Source: JAGNRR01 sp965230665
GTDB taxonomy: Bacteria > Bacteroidota > Bacteroidia > Chitinophagales > Chitinophagaceae
Direction: 5' to 3'
NCBI GenBank assembly: GCA_965230665.1
Contig: CBDDLM010000004.1
Span: 744,001-808,000 of the forward strand
DNA: 64,000 bases
Within the stretch, counting starts at the first letter, position 1, and each line of letters begins with the position of its first letter. A program made the position numbers and the translations under genes. The notes beneath the pieces were generated by a model, which made no database searches, was not told where the DNA came from, and saw only the letters and a program-made list of their open reading frames with translations. Shown in pieces: positions 41,019 to 50,802 of this stretch.

Positions 41019-42266
41019 TTATCCTTGGTCGAACTCAGATTTTAAAATTTGTTTTACGTCTTTGATCGTTTCTTCTTCTAGATCACTACGTTTTACCAGA
41101 TCCTCGTCCTCCAGTTCTAATACACTTTTGGCTGTATCACATCCAATTTTTACTAATTCATCAATGATCCATTGTTCTATTTCATCAGAAAACTCAGTTA
41201 ATGGAACATCATATTCATCTTCTGCATCCACATCATCTCTGAATACTTCAATATTATAACCTGTTAATTCTTGTGCTAATTTGATATTTACTCCACGACG
41301 GCCAATAGCTAAAGAAACCTGATCTGCCTTCATGAGCACTTCTACATACTTATCCTCCTCATCTATTTCTATCGAACTAATCTTAGCAGGTGTTAAAGAA
41401 CGAGTGATCAAAAGCTGAAGGTTATTTGTATAGTTAATAATATCAATATTTTCATTGCGTAACTCACGAACAATTCCATGAATACGGCTTCCTTTCATTC
41501 CAACACAAGCACCTACAGGATCAATCCGATCATCATAGCTTTCAACTGCCACTTTTGCACGCTCACCAGGTACTCTTACAATTTTCTTAATCGATATTAA
41601 CCCATCGAAAATCTCAGGGACCTCAATTTCTAATAATTTAGCTAAGAAAGATGGGTCAGTACGAGATAGGATAATCACGGGTGTGTTTCCTTTCATTTCT
41701 ACTGCTTTTACGACCGCACGAGTCGTCTCACCTTTCTTAAAATAATCCGAAGGAATTTGTTCATACTTTGGTAAGATCAACTCATTTCCGTCATCATCAA
41801 GTAACATAATTTCACGCTTCCAAATCTGATAAACTTCCCCACTAATAATTTGGCCAACACGCTCTTTATACTTTTCTAAAAGGATGTTTTTCTTTAAATC
41901 ATTAATCCGTGAAGCTAGGGTTTGTTTCGCAGCAAGAACCGCTCTTCGCCCAAAATCTTGCATCTTGATTTCCTTATAAACCTCATCTCCTATTTCATAG
42001 GTATCATCAACCTCCAGAGCTTCCGAAAGTTTGATCTGCGTTACATAATCTTCTAATTCGTTATCTGCTACGACTTCCTTCCTATGAAAAATTTCCAAAT
42101 CCCCAGTTTGATCATTTACAATTACGTCAAAGGGTTCGTCAGTCTCATATTTTTTACGAAGAATCGTCTTAAATACATCTTCCAATACCTTGATCAGTGT
42201 TGGTCTATCAATACTTTCGGCTTCCTTAAACTCTGCAAATGAGTCAATTAAATTAATACTTGCCAT
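41019..42266 (-). CDS. nusA: Transcription termination/antitermination factor NusA
   Basis: 415 aa: N-terminal RNA-polymerase-binding domain, S1 domain (around ISGEVYQIWKREIMLLDDDGNELILPKYEQIP), and two KH domains recognised by RIDPVGACVGMKGSRIHGIVRELRNE and SLAIGRRGVNIKLAQELTG. It lacks the E. coli-type C-terminal acidic repeats, normal for Bacteroidota. Lies between rimP (6 bases upstream) and infB (28 bases downstream). Confidence 0.96.
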   Translation of the reverse strand: MASINLIDSFAEFKEAESIDRPTLIKVLEDVFKTILRKKYETDEPFDVIVNDQTGDLEIFHRKEVVADNELEDYVTQIKLSEALEVDDTYEIGDEVYKEIKMQDFGRRAVLAAKQTLASRINDLKKNILLEKYKERVGQIISGEVYQIWKREIMLLDDDGNELILPKYEQIPSDYFKKGETTRAVVKAVEMKGNTPVIILSRTDPSFLAKLLEIEVPEIFDGLISIKKIVRVPGERAKVAVESYDDRIDPVGACVGMKGSRIHGIVRELRNENIDIINYTNNLQLLITRSLTPAKISSIEIDEEDKYVEVLMKADQVSLAIGRRGVNIKLAQELTGYNIEVFRDDVDAEDEYDVPLTEFSDEIEQWIIDELVKIGCDTAKSVLELEDEDLVKRSDLEEETIKDVKQILKSEFDQG

Positions 42267-42272
42267 AATTAA

Positions 42273-42728
42273 TTATTTAAATTCTACCTGAACAGTAGCA
42301 GTTTTAATGTTATTCATTTTAATGTTTATTGTTTTCTTAGGTTCTTTTTTTGTTCCTTTAGTTTCTATAATTAGTGCTTCATCCATCACTTCTATTAGTC
42401 TTCCCTCTAGTAATTCCTCTTCCAATGTCTTTATCTCCAACAGCCTGCCTACATTCTTCTTATATTGACGAGGCAATCGAATGGGCTCGTCAATACCAGG
42501 ACTAGAAATCTCTAAGGAGTAATTCCCATCAGGGAATAAGCCCGAATCATCAATCCTATTTCGTAAAGCTCTATTGATTTTTACACTTTTTTCAAGCGAA
42601 AAACCTGTGTCGCTGTCTATAAAGAACTTATAATTTGCATCCGTACCTAGCTTAGAAGAGACGATAAAACAATCCGTCTCATCTAGTATTTCCTGTATCC
42701 AATCTTCAATTTGCGCTTCTTTGCTCAC
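42273..42728 (-). CDS. rimP: Ribosome maturation factor RimP
   Basis: 151 aa, first gene of the rimP-nusA-infB operon. RimP family hallmarks: KFFIDSDTGFSLEKSVKINRALRNRID, YSLEISSPGIDEPIRLPRQYKKNVGRLLEI and a C-terminal small beta-barrel. It assists 16S rRNA 3' domain processing and 30S assembly in the cytoplasm. Confidence 0.94.
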   Translation of the reverse strand: MSKEAQIEDWIQEILDETDCFIVSSKLGTDANYKFFIDSDTGFSLEKSVKINRALRNRIDDSGLFPDGNYSLEISSPGIDEPIRLPRQYKKNVGRLLEIKTLEEELLEGRLIEVMDEALIIETKGTKKEPKKTINIKMNNIKTATVQVEFK

Positions 42729-42761
42729 TATAATAATATACTTACAATTGCGGCTAATAGA

Positions 42762-42785
42762 AAAGGGAACTAATTAGTTCCCTTT
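42762..42785 (-). terminator. Terminator upstream of rimP
   Basis: AAAGGGAACTAATTAGTTCCCTTT-type palindrome, 11-bp arms. It ends the TonB-TPR-SPOR transcript and separates it from rimP. Confidence 0.8.
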
Positions 42786-42824
42786 ACCACTCGCTCAACT
42801 GAGCGCAAATATAGTGTAAATTTT

Positions 42825-43802
42825 TTATTTTACCATAAATGGCTCCCCACTTGGGTTAAAATGCCTCCTTATGGAATCTTTTAATTTTAGGGTATCGCCA
42901 GAAGGTGTGGTTGCGTAAATTACCAGATAATGTTTAGCACCTCGTGTTATAACAGTTGTTTTGTTCTCCCATGAATTAAGCTTCTCTGATTTTGCTTGGG
43001 CAATAGCTAAGCTATCAAAAGCTTGAACAGCAATTTTATATTCACCGACGGCCGCAGGAGGCATCTCTTCGACAGGAGGGTTATCAACTATACCAACTGT
43101 TTCGGAGCTATCTAACGAAGAAGGGGTTCCATTATTAACACCTGCTGTATCTGATGCCTCTACATCATCATAGTCCTCAACCATAGCGGCCTCTTCTGTT
43201 TGTGTAGCTTGTGTTCGATTACTTTCAAAGTACTTATATCCAAAATAGGCTATAGCTGCTAATCCAATCAGAAGCAAGAAGGCAAGAAGGTATTTTAATA
43301 AGGTTCCCATTTTGGGCTTACCAATACCTTTTTCTGAATGTGTGTAATTTAAATCTTTAAAGCTCTTAGCATCGGCTAAGGTCTCTTCGTCCTCTTCTGT
43401 TACGGTTTTTTCTCTGTAAAGTTGAATAGGGTCCCGCTCTAGATCTAATGTTTCATCCTGATGAAACTGAATAATATCATTTTTATGTGTAAAATAACCA
43501 ACCCCGTCGATTTCAAAACGTCCCGTCTTATGCAACTCATGTTTTACCTCTTGACTAAATGTTTTTATGTCGTTTGATGCCTTTGAGATACTTACATTCT
43601 CATGATTGGCAATAAAGGTCGCAAAACCATCATCGATAACTCCTATCGGAGAAAAAGTGATATTATAGTTAGGGGGACTTATAGTCCCGTTATCAGCAGA
43701 GTAGGCTGGCTCACGTTTTAGTTCAAGCGTTCCTAAACCACTAATTGCACAATATTTGTTCTTCAGTAAGAAGCTAGAGATATAGTTTTCTATTTGTATC
43801 AT
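42825..43802 (-). CDS. HU-CCDC81-like / SPOR domain membrane protein
   Basis: 325 aa. The N-terminal 140 residues match the bacterial HU-CCDC81-type domains (IENYISSFLLKNKYCAISGLGTLELKREPA, HKTGRFEIDGVGYF). One transmembrane segment (LLKYLLAFLLLIGLAAIAYFGYKY, about 167-190) precedes an acidic periplasmic linker and a C-terminal SPOR domain (EYKIAVQAFDSLAIAQAKSEKL) that binds peptidoglycan. Probably links a cytoplasmic nucleoid-like domain to the septal wall. Third gene of the operon with the TonB receptor and the TPR-barrel protein. Confidence 0.85.
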   Translation of the reverse strand: MIQIENYISSFLLKNKYCAISGLGTLELKREPAYSADNGTISPPNYNITFSPIGVIDDGFATFIANHENVSISKASNDIKTFSQEVKHELHKTGRFEIDGVGYFTHKNDIIQFHQDETLDLERDPIQLYREKTVTEEDEETLADAKSFKDLNYTHSEKGIGKPKMGTLLKYLLAFLLLIGLAAIAYFGYKYFESNRTQATQTEEAAMVEDYDDVEASDTAGVNNGTPSSLDSSETVGIVDNPPVEEMPPAAVGEYKIAVQAFDSLAIAQAKSEKLNSWENKTTVITRGAKHYLVIYATTPSGDTLKLKDSIRRHFNPSGEPFMVK

Positions 43803-43826
43803 TCGACGCGATAAAAGTAAGATGTT

Positions 43827-46800
43827 TTATTTTAATTCAGTATTATTCTTTAACGCTGAAACCGATTTGTCAAAAGAATAAACTAAACCTCCTAAAGCAT
43901 TTAAGCCATAATTAGGATAATTGTACCAACGCTGATATGTATTATTCATAAGATTATTAAGTTCTACAAATACATTCCAATTTTTACTGAGTTGATAATC
44001 AGCTCGTACATTTAAATCAAAGGCTCCAGTAAGGCTTCGAGTCCCTACACCTGTCTCTGCAAATGCCTTCGTCCCAGAACGCATGAATAGGTCTCCGCGA
44101 AGTCCTAAACGTTGTAATAAAGTATATCGTGCAAAAATATTTACTTCCATAGGTACATAGTGATAGGCTGTTTCAAATGTTTCGGAACTAAGCAAAGGCT
44201 CGTAACGAAGCTGCACACCAGCGTTCGTCTTGAAATTTAGCTGGTATTCAACATTGGCCTGCAATGAAAAGATTGTAGCATCTTTTTCATACCATACGTC
44301 AAACCCAGCATTGAATAAAGTATCATTAATAAAAAGTGGCAAATTCTTAAACTTCCCCCCTCCTACTTTTAGCGCATAATTGAAGTTTTCATAAATAGCA
44401 CCGGCTACCTGACCATAATAAAGTGTCCTTTTCGTTTGTTGTAAATCAACCATGTTAATAAATGGGTTAACCTGAGAAAACTGCTTATAAGAATTAGCCA
44501 TAAGCTCACTCTCCGCACCTACACGCACCAGAGCATTTAACATAGGCGAGAATTTTGAGAAACTTACATTCGGTAATAATTGTACTTTATGTCCTAGTAC
44601 AGGATATAGGCCTACCTCAATATCCAGATCGTTTACCCGTTTATGTACACTGGGCTTAAGAACTAGAAAAGAACTTCCTGTTCTTGTGTTCCTAGGTTTA
44701 ACACTTCCACCTACCAAACCATTAGCTTGAACTTCTAATCCAATATTTGCACTCGTCGTTTCATTGATTTCTTTAGTAAAAGGGATATCAAGTAAGAATG
44801 ATAACTCATTACCATTCCAATTGCTTCCTTGGCTCTTAATGTGATAGGTGCCTATACCAACTCTTGGTTGATAGTGCGTATCTCCCAATGTTTTTAGCAA
44901 CGGCTCAATCTCTGCAAATAAATTTACATCGAAAAACCTGTTTCGAACATCACTCATATTTGGGCTTCCAATACCTCCACCGTACGGTCTGTATACATTG
45001 CGATCAACAGTTAAGGCGGTACGTATTGCAACATCACGAGTCAGATGTTTGCTTAATAACCTCATTCGATTTCGAGAAGCTTGTTGTAAAAACCTACTGG
45101 ACTTTGACGCTCGATGATCTACTTCGAGGTAAAGATCATGACCAAGAATCTGGCTTAGATCATACCCCAGTTCGGCATGGGTTGTTCTGAAATTACCGAA
45201 ACCTGCTTTAATATAATTGTTGGCCTTGGCGGTTCCTTTATTCTTAATGTTGTAAGGTATAGGCGTTAATGGTAATGGCTTGTATACAAAGTCTATTTGC
45301 TGACTTGGTAACTGGTAAATAAATACATATGGGTTGGCCTCCACGTAAGGAACATGACTTGGCACATAATTAGGTTTAATGCTATCCATTTCTGATAAGG
45401 CCATTGCTGCGGATATCTCGGTAGCCGTATCCAAATAATTGATATAAGCTAGCTTAAGTTTTTCCTTATCATTTTGATGCATATAGATATATGCATTTGT
45501 TAGGAAGGCATTCCGAATAAGTGATGAACTGTTTCCAGCACCTGGCTTATCAATAAATTGGTACGAGGCCGCCAAAGCATCGCTGTATTGTCCTAAACGA
45601 TAATGACATTCAGCTTTCCAAAACTCCGAAAGCCCTACTAAGTTCTCATTTACTGGGTATTTTTCTGATTCAGTAAAAAATGGGATAGCGAGATCAGCAG
45701 TACCCGCTTTTAGTAACTGGATACCTCTGGCATAATTTACTTTTTGATATACAGCCTGAAATATAGGTGATAGCTTACCCAGTTTTCTCAATGACGCACT
45801 GGCCTTTTCGAAATTTTTGTATTTAATATGGAGTAGTGCTAGCATTTCGATAGCATCACCATAGTACTTTGAGTTAGAATAACGCTTTACAAAAGACTCT
45901 AAACGTGTTTCAGCAGCTTGATCCCCCTCTAAATCGTAGCTTAATTTTGCCGTATTAAACGTAACGTCTTCGGTCAACTTTCCTAATTTCTTTGTTTTGA
46001 GTCCTTCTTTAAAAACCGTATAAGCGTTTTTCTTTTCTCCATTTTTTAAATGACAGAGTCCACGATAGTACAATGATTGGGCATAAAGATCTGTTCCATT
46101 GTTTTTGACTTTTTCAAAATAGCTTACCGCCTGGTCGAGCTCTCCCATTTGATATTTGATATAAGCCATCCTAAAAAAGTCATCGTTTCGAGCACCAGCG
46201 TTTTTATCTGTATACGCGCTGAGGTATTGCTGTGCTTTTTCAAAATCATTCTTCTCATAATAGATCTGACCTGCAAGTTGACTCATTGCATTGTAGTAAG
46301 GCGCTTTCGTATTTTTCGTGTACTCTAAGGCTTTTTGCAAAGCTTTCTCAGTATTCCCTTTAAAGTAGTTTAGTTCTGCAATATAAAAAGGTACAATATC
46401 TTCATATTGCTTTTGGTTTTTTACTGCCTCAAAACTTTTTAAGGCAGCATCGTAGTCGCCACTATAGTAAGAAAGAACACCATGATAGTAATTACCTGGA
46501 CTAAAGTACTCGCCCTTTACATCCTTAATAGAGGCAAAAAGGGGACTAACCTTATCCAGTTGATTATTCAAGAGATAGCAATAAGCCAATTCAAAATTAC
46601 GTTGGGTGATCTCAGTATTACTCAAATACGTGATGCTTGATTTCTCGTAAAAGGGAATCGCTTGCGCAAAACTCTGTTGTGCAAAAAGAGACTTTGCCAT
46701 TTTAAAATAACCATATTGCTGTAGAGAGGCGAAAGGTGTTTCTGCAAGAAATAGCCCTAAATCCGCAAGGGCTTGATCTTCTTTCAAACCAACCTGTGCC

Positions 46801-47060
46801 AATAGCTTATAAAACTCAGCGGTTGCAGTATACAAGGCATCCTCGGTACCCTGCGGTGTTCGTTCTTCTTTGATAAATCCCTTGTTCAAATACTGAGTAG
46901 CCAGATCTTTTGATTTTTTAAAATGACCGTACTCATAATGCTCCATGGATTGTTTTAGCAATCTATGCGGTTCAGTAAACTTAAGTGAAAATTGTGCATT
47001 GGCATGTAAGATAAAAAAAGTGGCAAGGAGGGTAAAAGTTAGTTTAAGTCTTGGGTTCAT
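43827..47060 (-). CDS. TPR repeat protein with C-terminal outer-membrane beta-barrel
   Basis: 1077 aa. Signal peptide ending in HANAQ, then about 500 residues of TPR helices (AIPFYEKSSITYLSN, ALKSFEAVKNQKQYED, AVSYFEKVKNNGTDLYAQSLYYRGLCHLKNG), then a proline-rich bridge and, from about 600, a barrel like those of TonB receptors (ELGYDLSQILGHDLYLEVDH, VFVELNNLMNNTYQRWYNYPNYGLNALGGLVYSF). No plug or TonB box is seen. The TPR-barrel fusion is a Bacteroidota-specific arrangement of unknown function. 27 bases after the TonB receptor gene. Confidence 0.78.
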   Translation of the reverse strand: MNPRLKLTFTLLATFFILHANAQFSLKFTEPHRLLKQSMEHYEYGHFKKSKDLATQYLNKGFIKEERTPQGTEDALYTATAEFYKLLAQVGLKEDQALADLGLFLAETPFASLQQYGYFKMAKSLFAQQSFAQAIPFYEKSSITYLSNTEITQRNFELAYCYLLNNQLDKVSPLFASIKDVKGEYFSPGNYYHGVLSYYSGDYDAALKSFEAVKNQKQYEDIVPFYIAELNYFKGNTEKALQKALEYTKNTKAPYYNAMSQLAGQIYYEKNDFEKAQQYLSAYTDKNAGARNDDFFRMAYIKYQMGELDQAVSYFEKVKNNGTDLYAQSLYYRGLCHLKNGEKKNAYTVFKEGLKTKKLGKLTEDVTFNTAKLSYDLEGDQAAETRLESFVKRYSNSKYYGDAIEMLALLHIKYKNFEKASASLRKLGKLSPIFQAVYQKVNYARGIQLLKAGTADLAIPFFTESEKYPVNENLVGLSEFWKAECHYRLGQYSDALAASYQFIDKPGAGNSSSLIRNAFLTNAYIYMHQNDKEKLKLAYINYLDTATEISAAMALSEMDSIKPNYVPSHVPYVEANPYVFIYQLPSQQIDFVYKPLPLTPIPYNIKNKGTAKANNYIKAGFGNFRTTHAELGYDLSQILGHDLYLEVDHRASKSSRFLQQASRNRMRLLSKHLTRDVAIRTALTVDRNVYRPYGGGIGSPNMSDVRNRFFDVNLFAEIEPLLKTLGDTHYQPRVGIGTYHIKSQGSNWNGNELSFLLDIPFTKEINETTSANIGLEVQANGLVGGSVKPRNTRTGSSFLVLKPSVHKRVNDLDIEVGLYPVLGHKVQLLPNVSFSKFSPMLNALVRVGAESELMANSYKQFSQVNPFINMVDLQQTKRTLYYGQVAGAIYENFNYALKVGGGKFKNLPLFINDTLFNAGFDVWYEKDATIFSLQANVEYQLNFKTNAGVQLRYEPLLSSETFETAYHYVPMEVNIFARYTLLQRLGLRGDLFMRSGTKAFAETGVGTRSLTGAFDLNVRADYQLSKNWNVFVELNNLMNNTYQRWYNYPNYGLNALGGLVYSFDKSVSALKNNTELK

Positions 47061-47087
47061 TTTATTGGGTTGGTGTCGTGTGCATTG

Positions 47088-49364
47088 CTAGAAAGACCAA
47101 TTGATCGCTGCACTTGGGAATAGCGGCAACTGGTATTCTCTAGTATTTCGTATTCTATCTATATAAAATATATTTCTTCTATCATAGGCATTGGTCAAGC
47201 TTGCGCTTATTTCAATTTCGGTTTTATTTCTCAGTTGAAATTTCTTAGCCGCTGAAATATCTAAGCGATGATAAGCAGAAAGTCTTCCTCCATTAATGTC
47301 ATTAGCATAAAGAACTCCTAAATTTCCGTTCTGGGTAAGGTAATTCGTACTTAAGCCATTGCTAAAATCGATTTGTTCGAAGAACGCCTGTGTTTGCGTA
47401 AAGGGGAAGGCAGAACCATAATTGAATCTCACAGAAAATGTCCAATCATACTTGCGTCCAGCTGTATAAGATGCCAAAAGATTCACATTATGTCTTCTAT
47501 CAAATGGCGTTGGATAAGTTTGCTCTCCATCGTAACGATCTACATAACCATAGGAATAAACGCCCCAGAAATAAAGCCGATCTTTCACATATTTTGTTGT
47601 AAAGTCAACACCATAAGCTTTCCCTGTTTCAATTAAAAAGTCAGAGTCTTCAGGTTGTAATTTATAACGGTTAATAGAAATTAACTGTGTAAAATTCTTA
47701 AACCAAGGTTCTAACAAGAATTCAAAATTACCTTTATCTACTTCGATCCCGCCAATAATGTGATAGGCTTTCTGTATATTGTTATTTACGTTGCGTCCTT
47801 GCTTGTCTTCAACCTCAAATGAAGGTGCGGTTAAAAATCCAGCAAAGAAATTAACCACATCTCTATCAGATTTTGAAGAGATCAAGTTTTGAGAATACAA
47901 ACCTGCTGAAGCTTTTAATCGAACATGATCCGAAACGTTGTACTTTGCCGCAACTCGTGGTTCTAAGCGCATCACTGGAATAGAAGCATAATACTGTAAG
48001 CGAATACCTGGCTCTAGAATAAACTTGTTACCAAAGTTCTTTTTTCCTTTTACATAAACACCTAATTGGGTAGTATTCTGTGTTTGGTCTAATGGTAAAC
48101 CAAGAAAATTAAAATAATTGTAGACCGTTTTAAACCCATTAAACTCTACTCCATACTTAAGTTCGTTATGGTTTTGAAAATAGGAGGTTACCGCAATGTT
48201 GGCATCAAATCCGTTAATGGCGCTCTCTCTTGGTCTGCCATCAGCTTCTTCTAAGCCAACCTCATAATCACTAAAGTAAACACCACCAGAAATTAAAGAA
48301 CTAGATCCACTTGGCGAAATATTAAAATTGGTTCCTAAGCCCCAGTTTTTCCAATTTAGTTTTGACCCTGTGAAATTCACTCGATCGTCAAAATTGAATC
48401 CAAAGAAACTAAACTTGCCACCGCTTGCCGAATTCAAATTGATTTTGCCATACATATCTGTAAAAGAATAGGGTAATCTACTTTTGTAGGGTTCACCCAA
48501 CCCACCATAAAGAGCCGTTGATGATTGATCCAGATAAGAGTGCTTTAAAGATGCCAAAAAAGTGGTTGTACCACCACCTTCTTCCTTAGCCTTGCTAATT
48601 GGCCCCTCTACAAACACCTTCGCCAAAATTGGATTGATACCAATCTTACCTTTTAATTCATTTTTGTTCCCATCCTTGGTCGTAACATTTACAATCGCAG
48701 AAGTACGGTCTCCATATTCAACACCAAAACCTCCACTCATAACCTCAGCACCACGAATTGCTTCAGTCTCAAAAACTGAGTATAACCCAATTGAGTGAAA
48801 AGGATTGTAGATAGTCATACCATCTAATAAAATTTTATTTTGAATGGGCGATCCTCCCCGAATATATAACTGCCCACCTTGGTCACCAGTGGAAACAACA
48901 CCAGGCATTACGCTGAGATACTGAGCAATATCAGGTTCCCCCCCTATACTTGGAAGTAATTTTAGCTCTTTAGGTGTAATTTTCGTTACACCTACTCGCG
49001 TATCGTATTTTTTTTCAGCTTTTTTGGTTGTAATCACAACTCGTTTAAACGTGCGCGTCCTTTTCTTTAGAAAGACCTTAGTGCTGGTCGTATAGTTCGC
49101 AGTAATTTTTACCGTCTTTGTAGCCGTTTCATAACCTACAGAACTAACCCGAAGTGTTACCTCTCCCACTGGAATTTTAGGAATATTAAAGAACCCTGAA
49201 TTGTTCGTTTTATTCCCTATGCTCGTTCCTTCAATAGCTACTGTAACAAAGGGCAAAGGTTCTCCACTACTCTTCTCATAAACAAATCCTTTTACAGCAC
49301 CTTTTTGTGCGTATGTAAAGCCCACGAATAGTAGTAATACTGCTGTAAAGAGAACCTTCTTCAT
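47088..49364 (-). CDS. TonB-dependent outer-membrane receptor
   Basis: 758 aa. Signal peptide ending in TYAQ, CarboxypepD_reg-like domain (GAVKGFVYEKSSGEPLPFVTVAIEGTSIGNKTN), plug domain (LPSIGGEPDIAQYLSVMPGVVS, GGQLYIRGGSPIQNKILLDGMTIYNP), then a beta-barrel ending in ...SAAINWSF with the terminal aromatic of outer-membrane proteins. Substrate not predictable: no SusD partner is adjacent. First gene of an operon with the TPR-barrel protein and the SPOR protein; 73 bases separate it from the divergent hisS. Confidence 0.9.
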   Translation of the reverse strand: MKKVLFTAVLLLFVGFTYAQKGAVKGFVYEKSSGEPLPFVTVAIEGTSIGNKTNNSGFFNIPKIPVGEVTLRVSSVGYETATKTVKITANYTTSTKVFLKKRTRTFKRVVITTKKAEKKYDTRVGVTKITPKELKLLPSIGGEPDIAQYLSVMPGVVSTGDQGGQLYIRGGSPIQNKILLDGMTIYNPFHSIGLYSVFETEAIRGAEVMSGGFGVEYGDRTSAIVNVTTKDGNKNELKGKIGINPILAKVFVEGPISKAKEEGGGTTTFLASLKHSYLDQSSTALYGGLGEPYKSRLPYSFTDMYGKINLNSASGGKFSFFGFNFDDRVNFTGSKLNWKNWGLGTNFNISPSGSSSLISGGVYFSDYEVGLEEADGRPRESAINGFDANIAVTSYFQNHNELKYGVEFNGFKTVYNYFNFLGLPLDQTQNTTQLGVYVKGKKNFGNKFILEPGIRLQYYASIPVMRLEPRVAAKYNVSDHVRLKASAGLYSQNLISSKSDRDVVNFFAGFLTAPSFEVEDKQGRNVNNNIQKAYHIIGGIEVDKGNFEFLLEPWFKNFTQLISINRYKLQPEDSDFLIETGKAYGVDFTTKYVKDRLYFWGVYSYGYVDRYDGEQTYPTPFDRRHNVNLLASYTAGRKYDWTFSVRFNYGSAFPFTQTQAFFEQIDFSNGLSTNYLTQNGNLGVLYANDINGGRLSAYHRLDISAAKKFQLRNKTEIEISASLTNAYDRRNIFYIDRIRNTREYQLPLFPSAAINWSF

Positions 49365-49437
49365 AATAAAATATTAGGTCGTAAAGATAGGGCAAACATC
49401 TATGAATTACTTTTGCGGTTTATAACAATTTATCCTG

Positions 49438-50802
49438 ATGAAACCAGCACTTCCGCAAGGCACAAGAGATTTTGACGCCGCTACAATCTACAAGCGTGCT
49501 TATATTTTGAATACTATTAAGGAGCAGTTCGGACTACATGGTTTCGAACCCTTGGAAACCCCTGCATTTGAACGTTTGGAGACCCTAATGGGAAAATATG
49601 GAGATGAAGGAGACAAACTAATTTTCAAAATATTAAATAATGGTTTGGGTAAAAAGAACTCTCCCGAGGAAGCACTAAAAGATTTTGAAAATGTTTTGTC
49701 AGGAAAAAATGACCCAAAAATTACACAGCGTGCGCTGAAATATGACCTAACAATTCCATTCGCTCGGTATGTAGCTATGAATTATGGTAAGTTGGCCATG
49801 CCACTTAAACGGTATCAGGTGCAAAACGTTTGGCGGGCAGATCGCCCACAAAAAGGACGTTATCGCGAATTCACCCAGTGTGATGCCGATATCGTTGGAA
49901 GTCCTTCATTACTAAATGAAATCGAACTTTCTAATATCTATAAAAATGTATTTGAATCACTCCGTATTGACGTATCTATTTGCATTAACAATAGAAAAGT
50001 GTTAAGTGCCCTTTCGGCCTTGTGTGGCCCAGACACTAAAATGACAGACCTTGCAATAGCTATTGACAAGCTCGATAAAATTGGTTTGGAAAAAGTTATC
50101 CTAGAACTATCACACAAAGGTTTTAGTGAACAAGCAATAAGCATCATCAAAGCTTATTTGGATACACAAAGCTTATCAAGCAACGAGGAAAAACTTGAAA
50201 AAATCACTGCGCTTTTAGGTGAACATGAACTTGGTAATGAAGGCATATCGGAGTTAGAAACCGTTTTACAGGCTTGCCCTTATTTAGATATTGATTTTAC
50301 CTTGGCTAGAGGCTTGGACTATTATACCGGTAGCATATTCGAAGTAAAACCATTACACATAAAAATGGGTAGCATCGGTGGCGGTGGACGCTACGACGAC
50401 CTTACCGCTTTGTTTGGCCTAAAAGAAAGCGTTCCAGGTGTAGGCATCTCTTTTGGAATAGATCGTATCTACGATGTCCTCGAAGAGAAAGGTTTGTTCC
50501 CTGAAGAAATTCTGGAACAAAAGGGAGTTCTTATCGTAAACTTTGGCGATGATGCCATAAATGAGCTGTTGCAGATTGCCTCTACCTTAAGAGAACATAA
50601 AATCAATTGTACGCTATTTCCTGATGCAAAAAAAATAGATAAACAGTTTAAGTATGCTAACCGAAAAGGTTTCGACTTTGTATTGCTTTATGGCGAAGAG
50701 GAAAAAATTAAGCATACGGTACAGCTCAAAAATTTAAATAGTGGTGAGCAATCCAATGTTTCTCTTGAAGAAGCCATTAAGTTGATTCAACAAGCTTCAT
50801 GA
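49438..50802 (+). CDS. hisS: Histidine--tRNA ligase
   Basis: 454 aa class II synthetase that charges tRNA-His. Visible: motif 1 region (GTRDFDAATIYKRAYILNTIKEQF), motif 2 with YQVQNVWRADRPQKGRYREFTQCDADIVG, the HisRS-specific LARGLDYYTGSIFEV and motif 3 GGGGRYDDLTALFG, then the anticodon-binding domain. The ATG is preceded by only a short leader. It overlaps plsC by 4 bases. Confidence 0.97.
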   Translation: MKPALPQGTRDFDAATIYKRAYILNTIKEQFGLHGFEPLETPAFERLETLMGKYGDEGDKLIFKILNNGLGKKNSPEEALKDFENVLSGKNDPKITQRALKYDLTIPFARYVAMNYGKLAMPLKRYQVQNVWRADRPQKGRYREFTQCDADIVGSPSLLNEIELSNIYKNVFESLRIDVSICINNRKVLSALSALCGPDTKMTDLAIAIDKLDKIGLEKVILELSHKGFSEQAISIIKAYLDTQSLSSNEEKLEKITALLGEHELGNEGISELETVLQACPYLDIDFTLARGLDYYTGSIFEVKPLHIKMGSIGGGGRYDDLTALFGLKESVPGVGISFGIDRIYDVLEEKGLFPEEILEQKGVLIVNFGDDAINELLQIASTLREHKINCTLFPDAKKIDKQFKYANRKGFDFVLLYGEEEKIKHTVQLKNLNSGEQSNVSLEEAIKLIQQAS

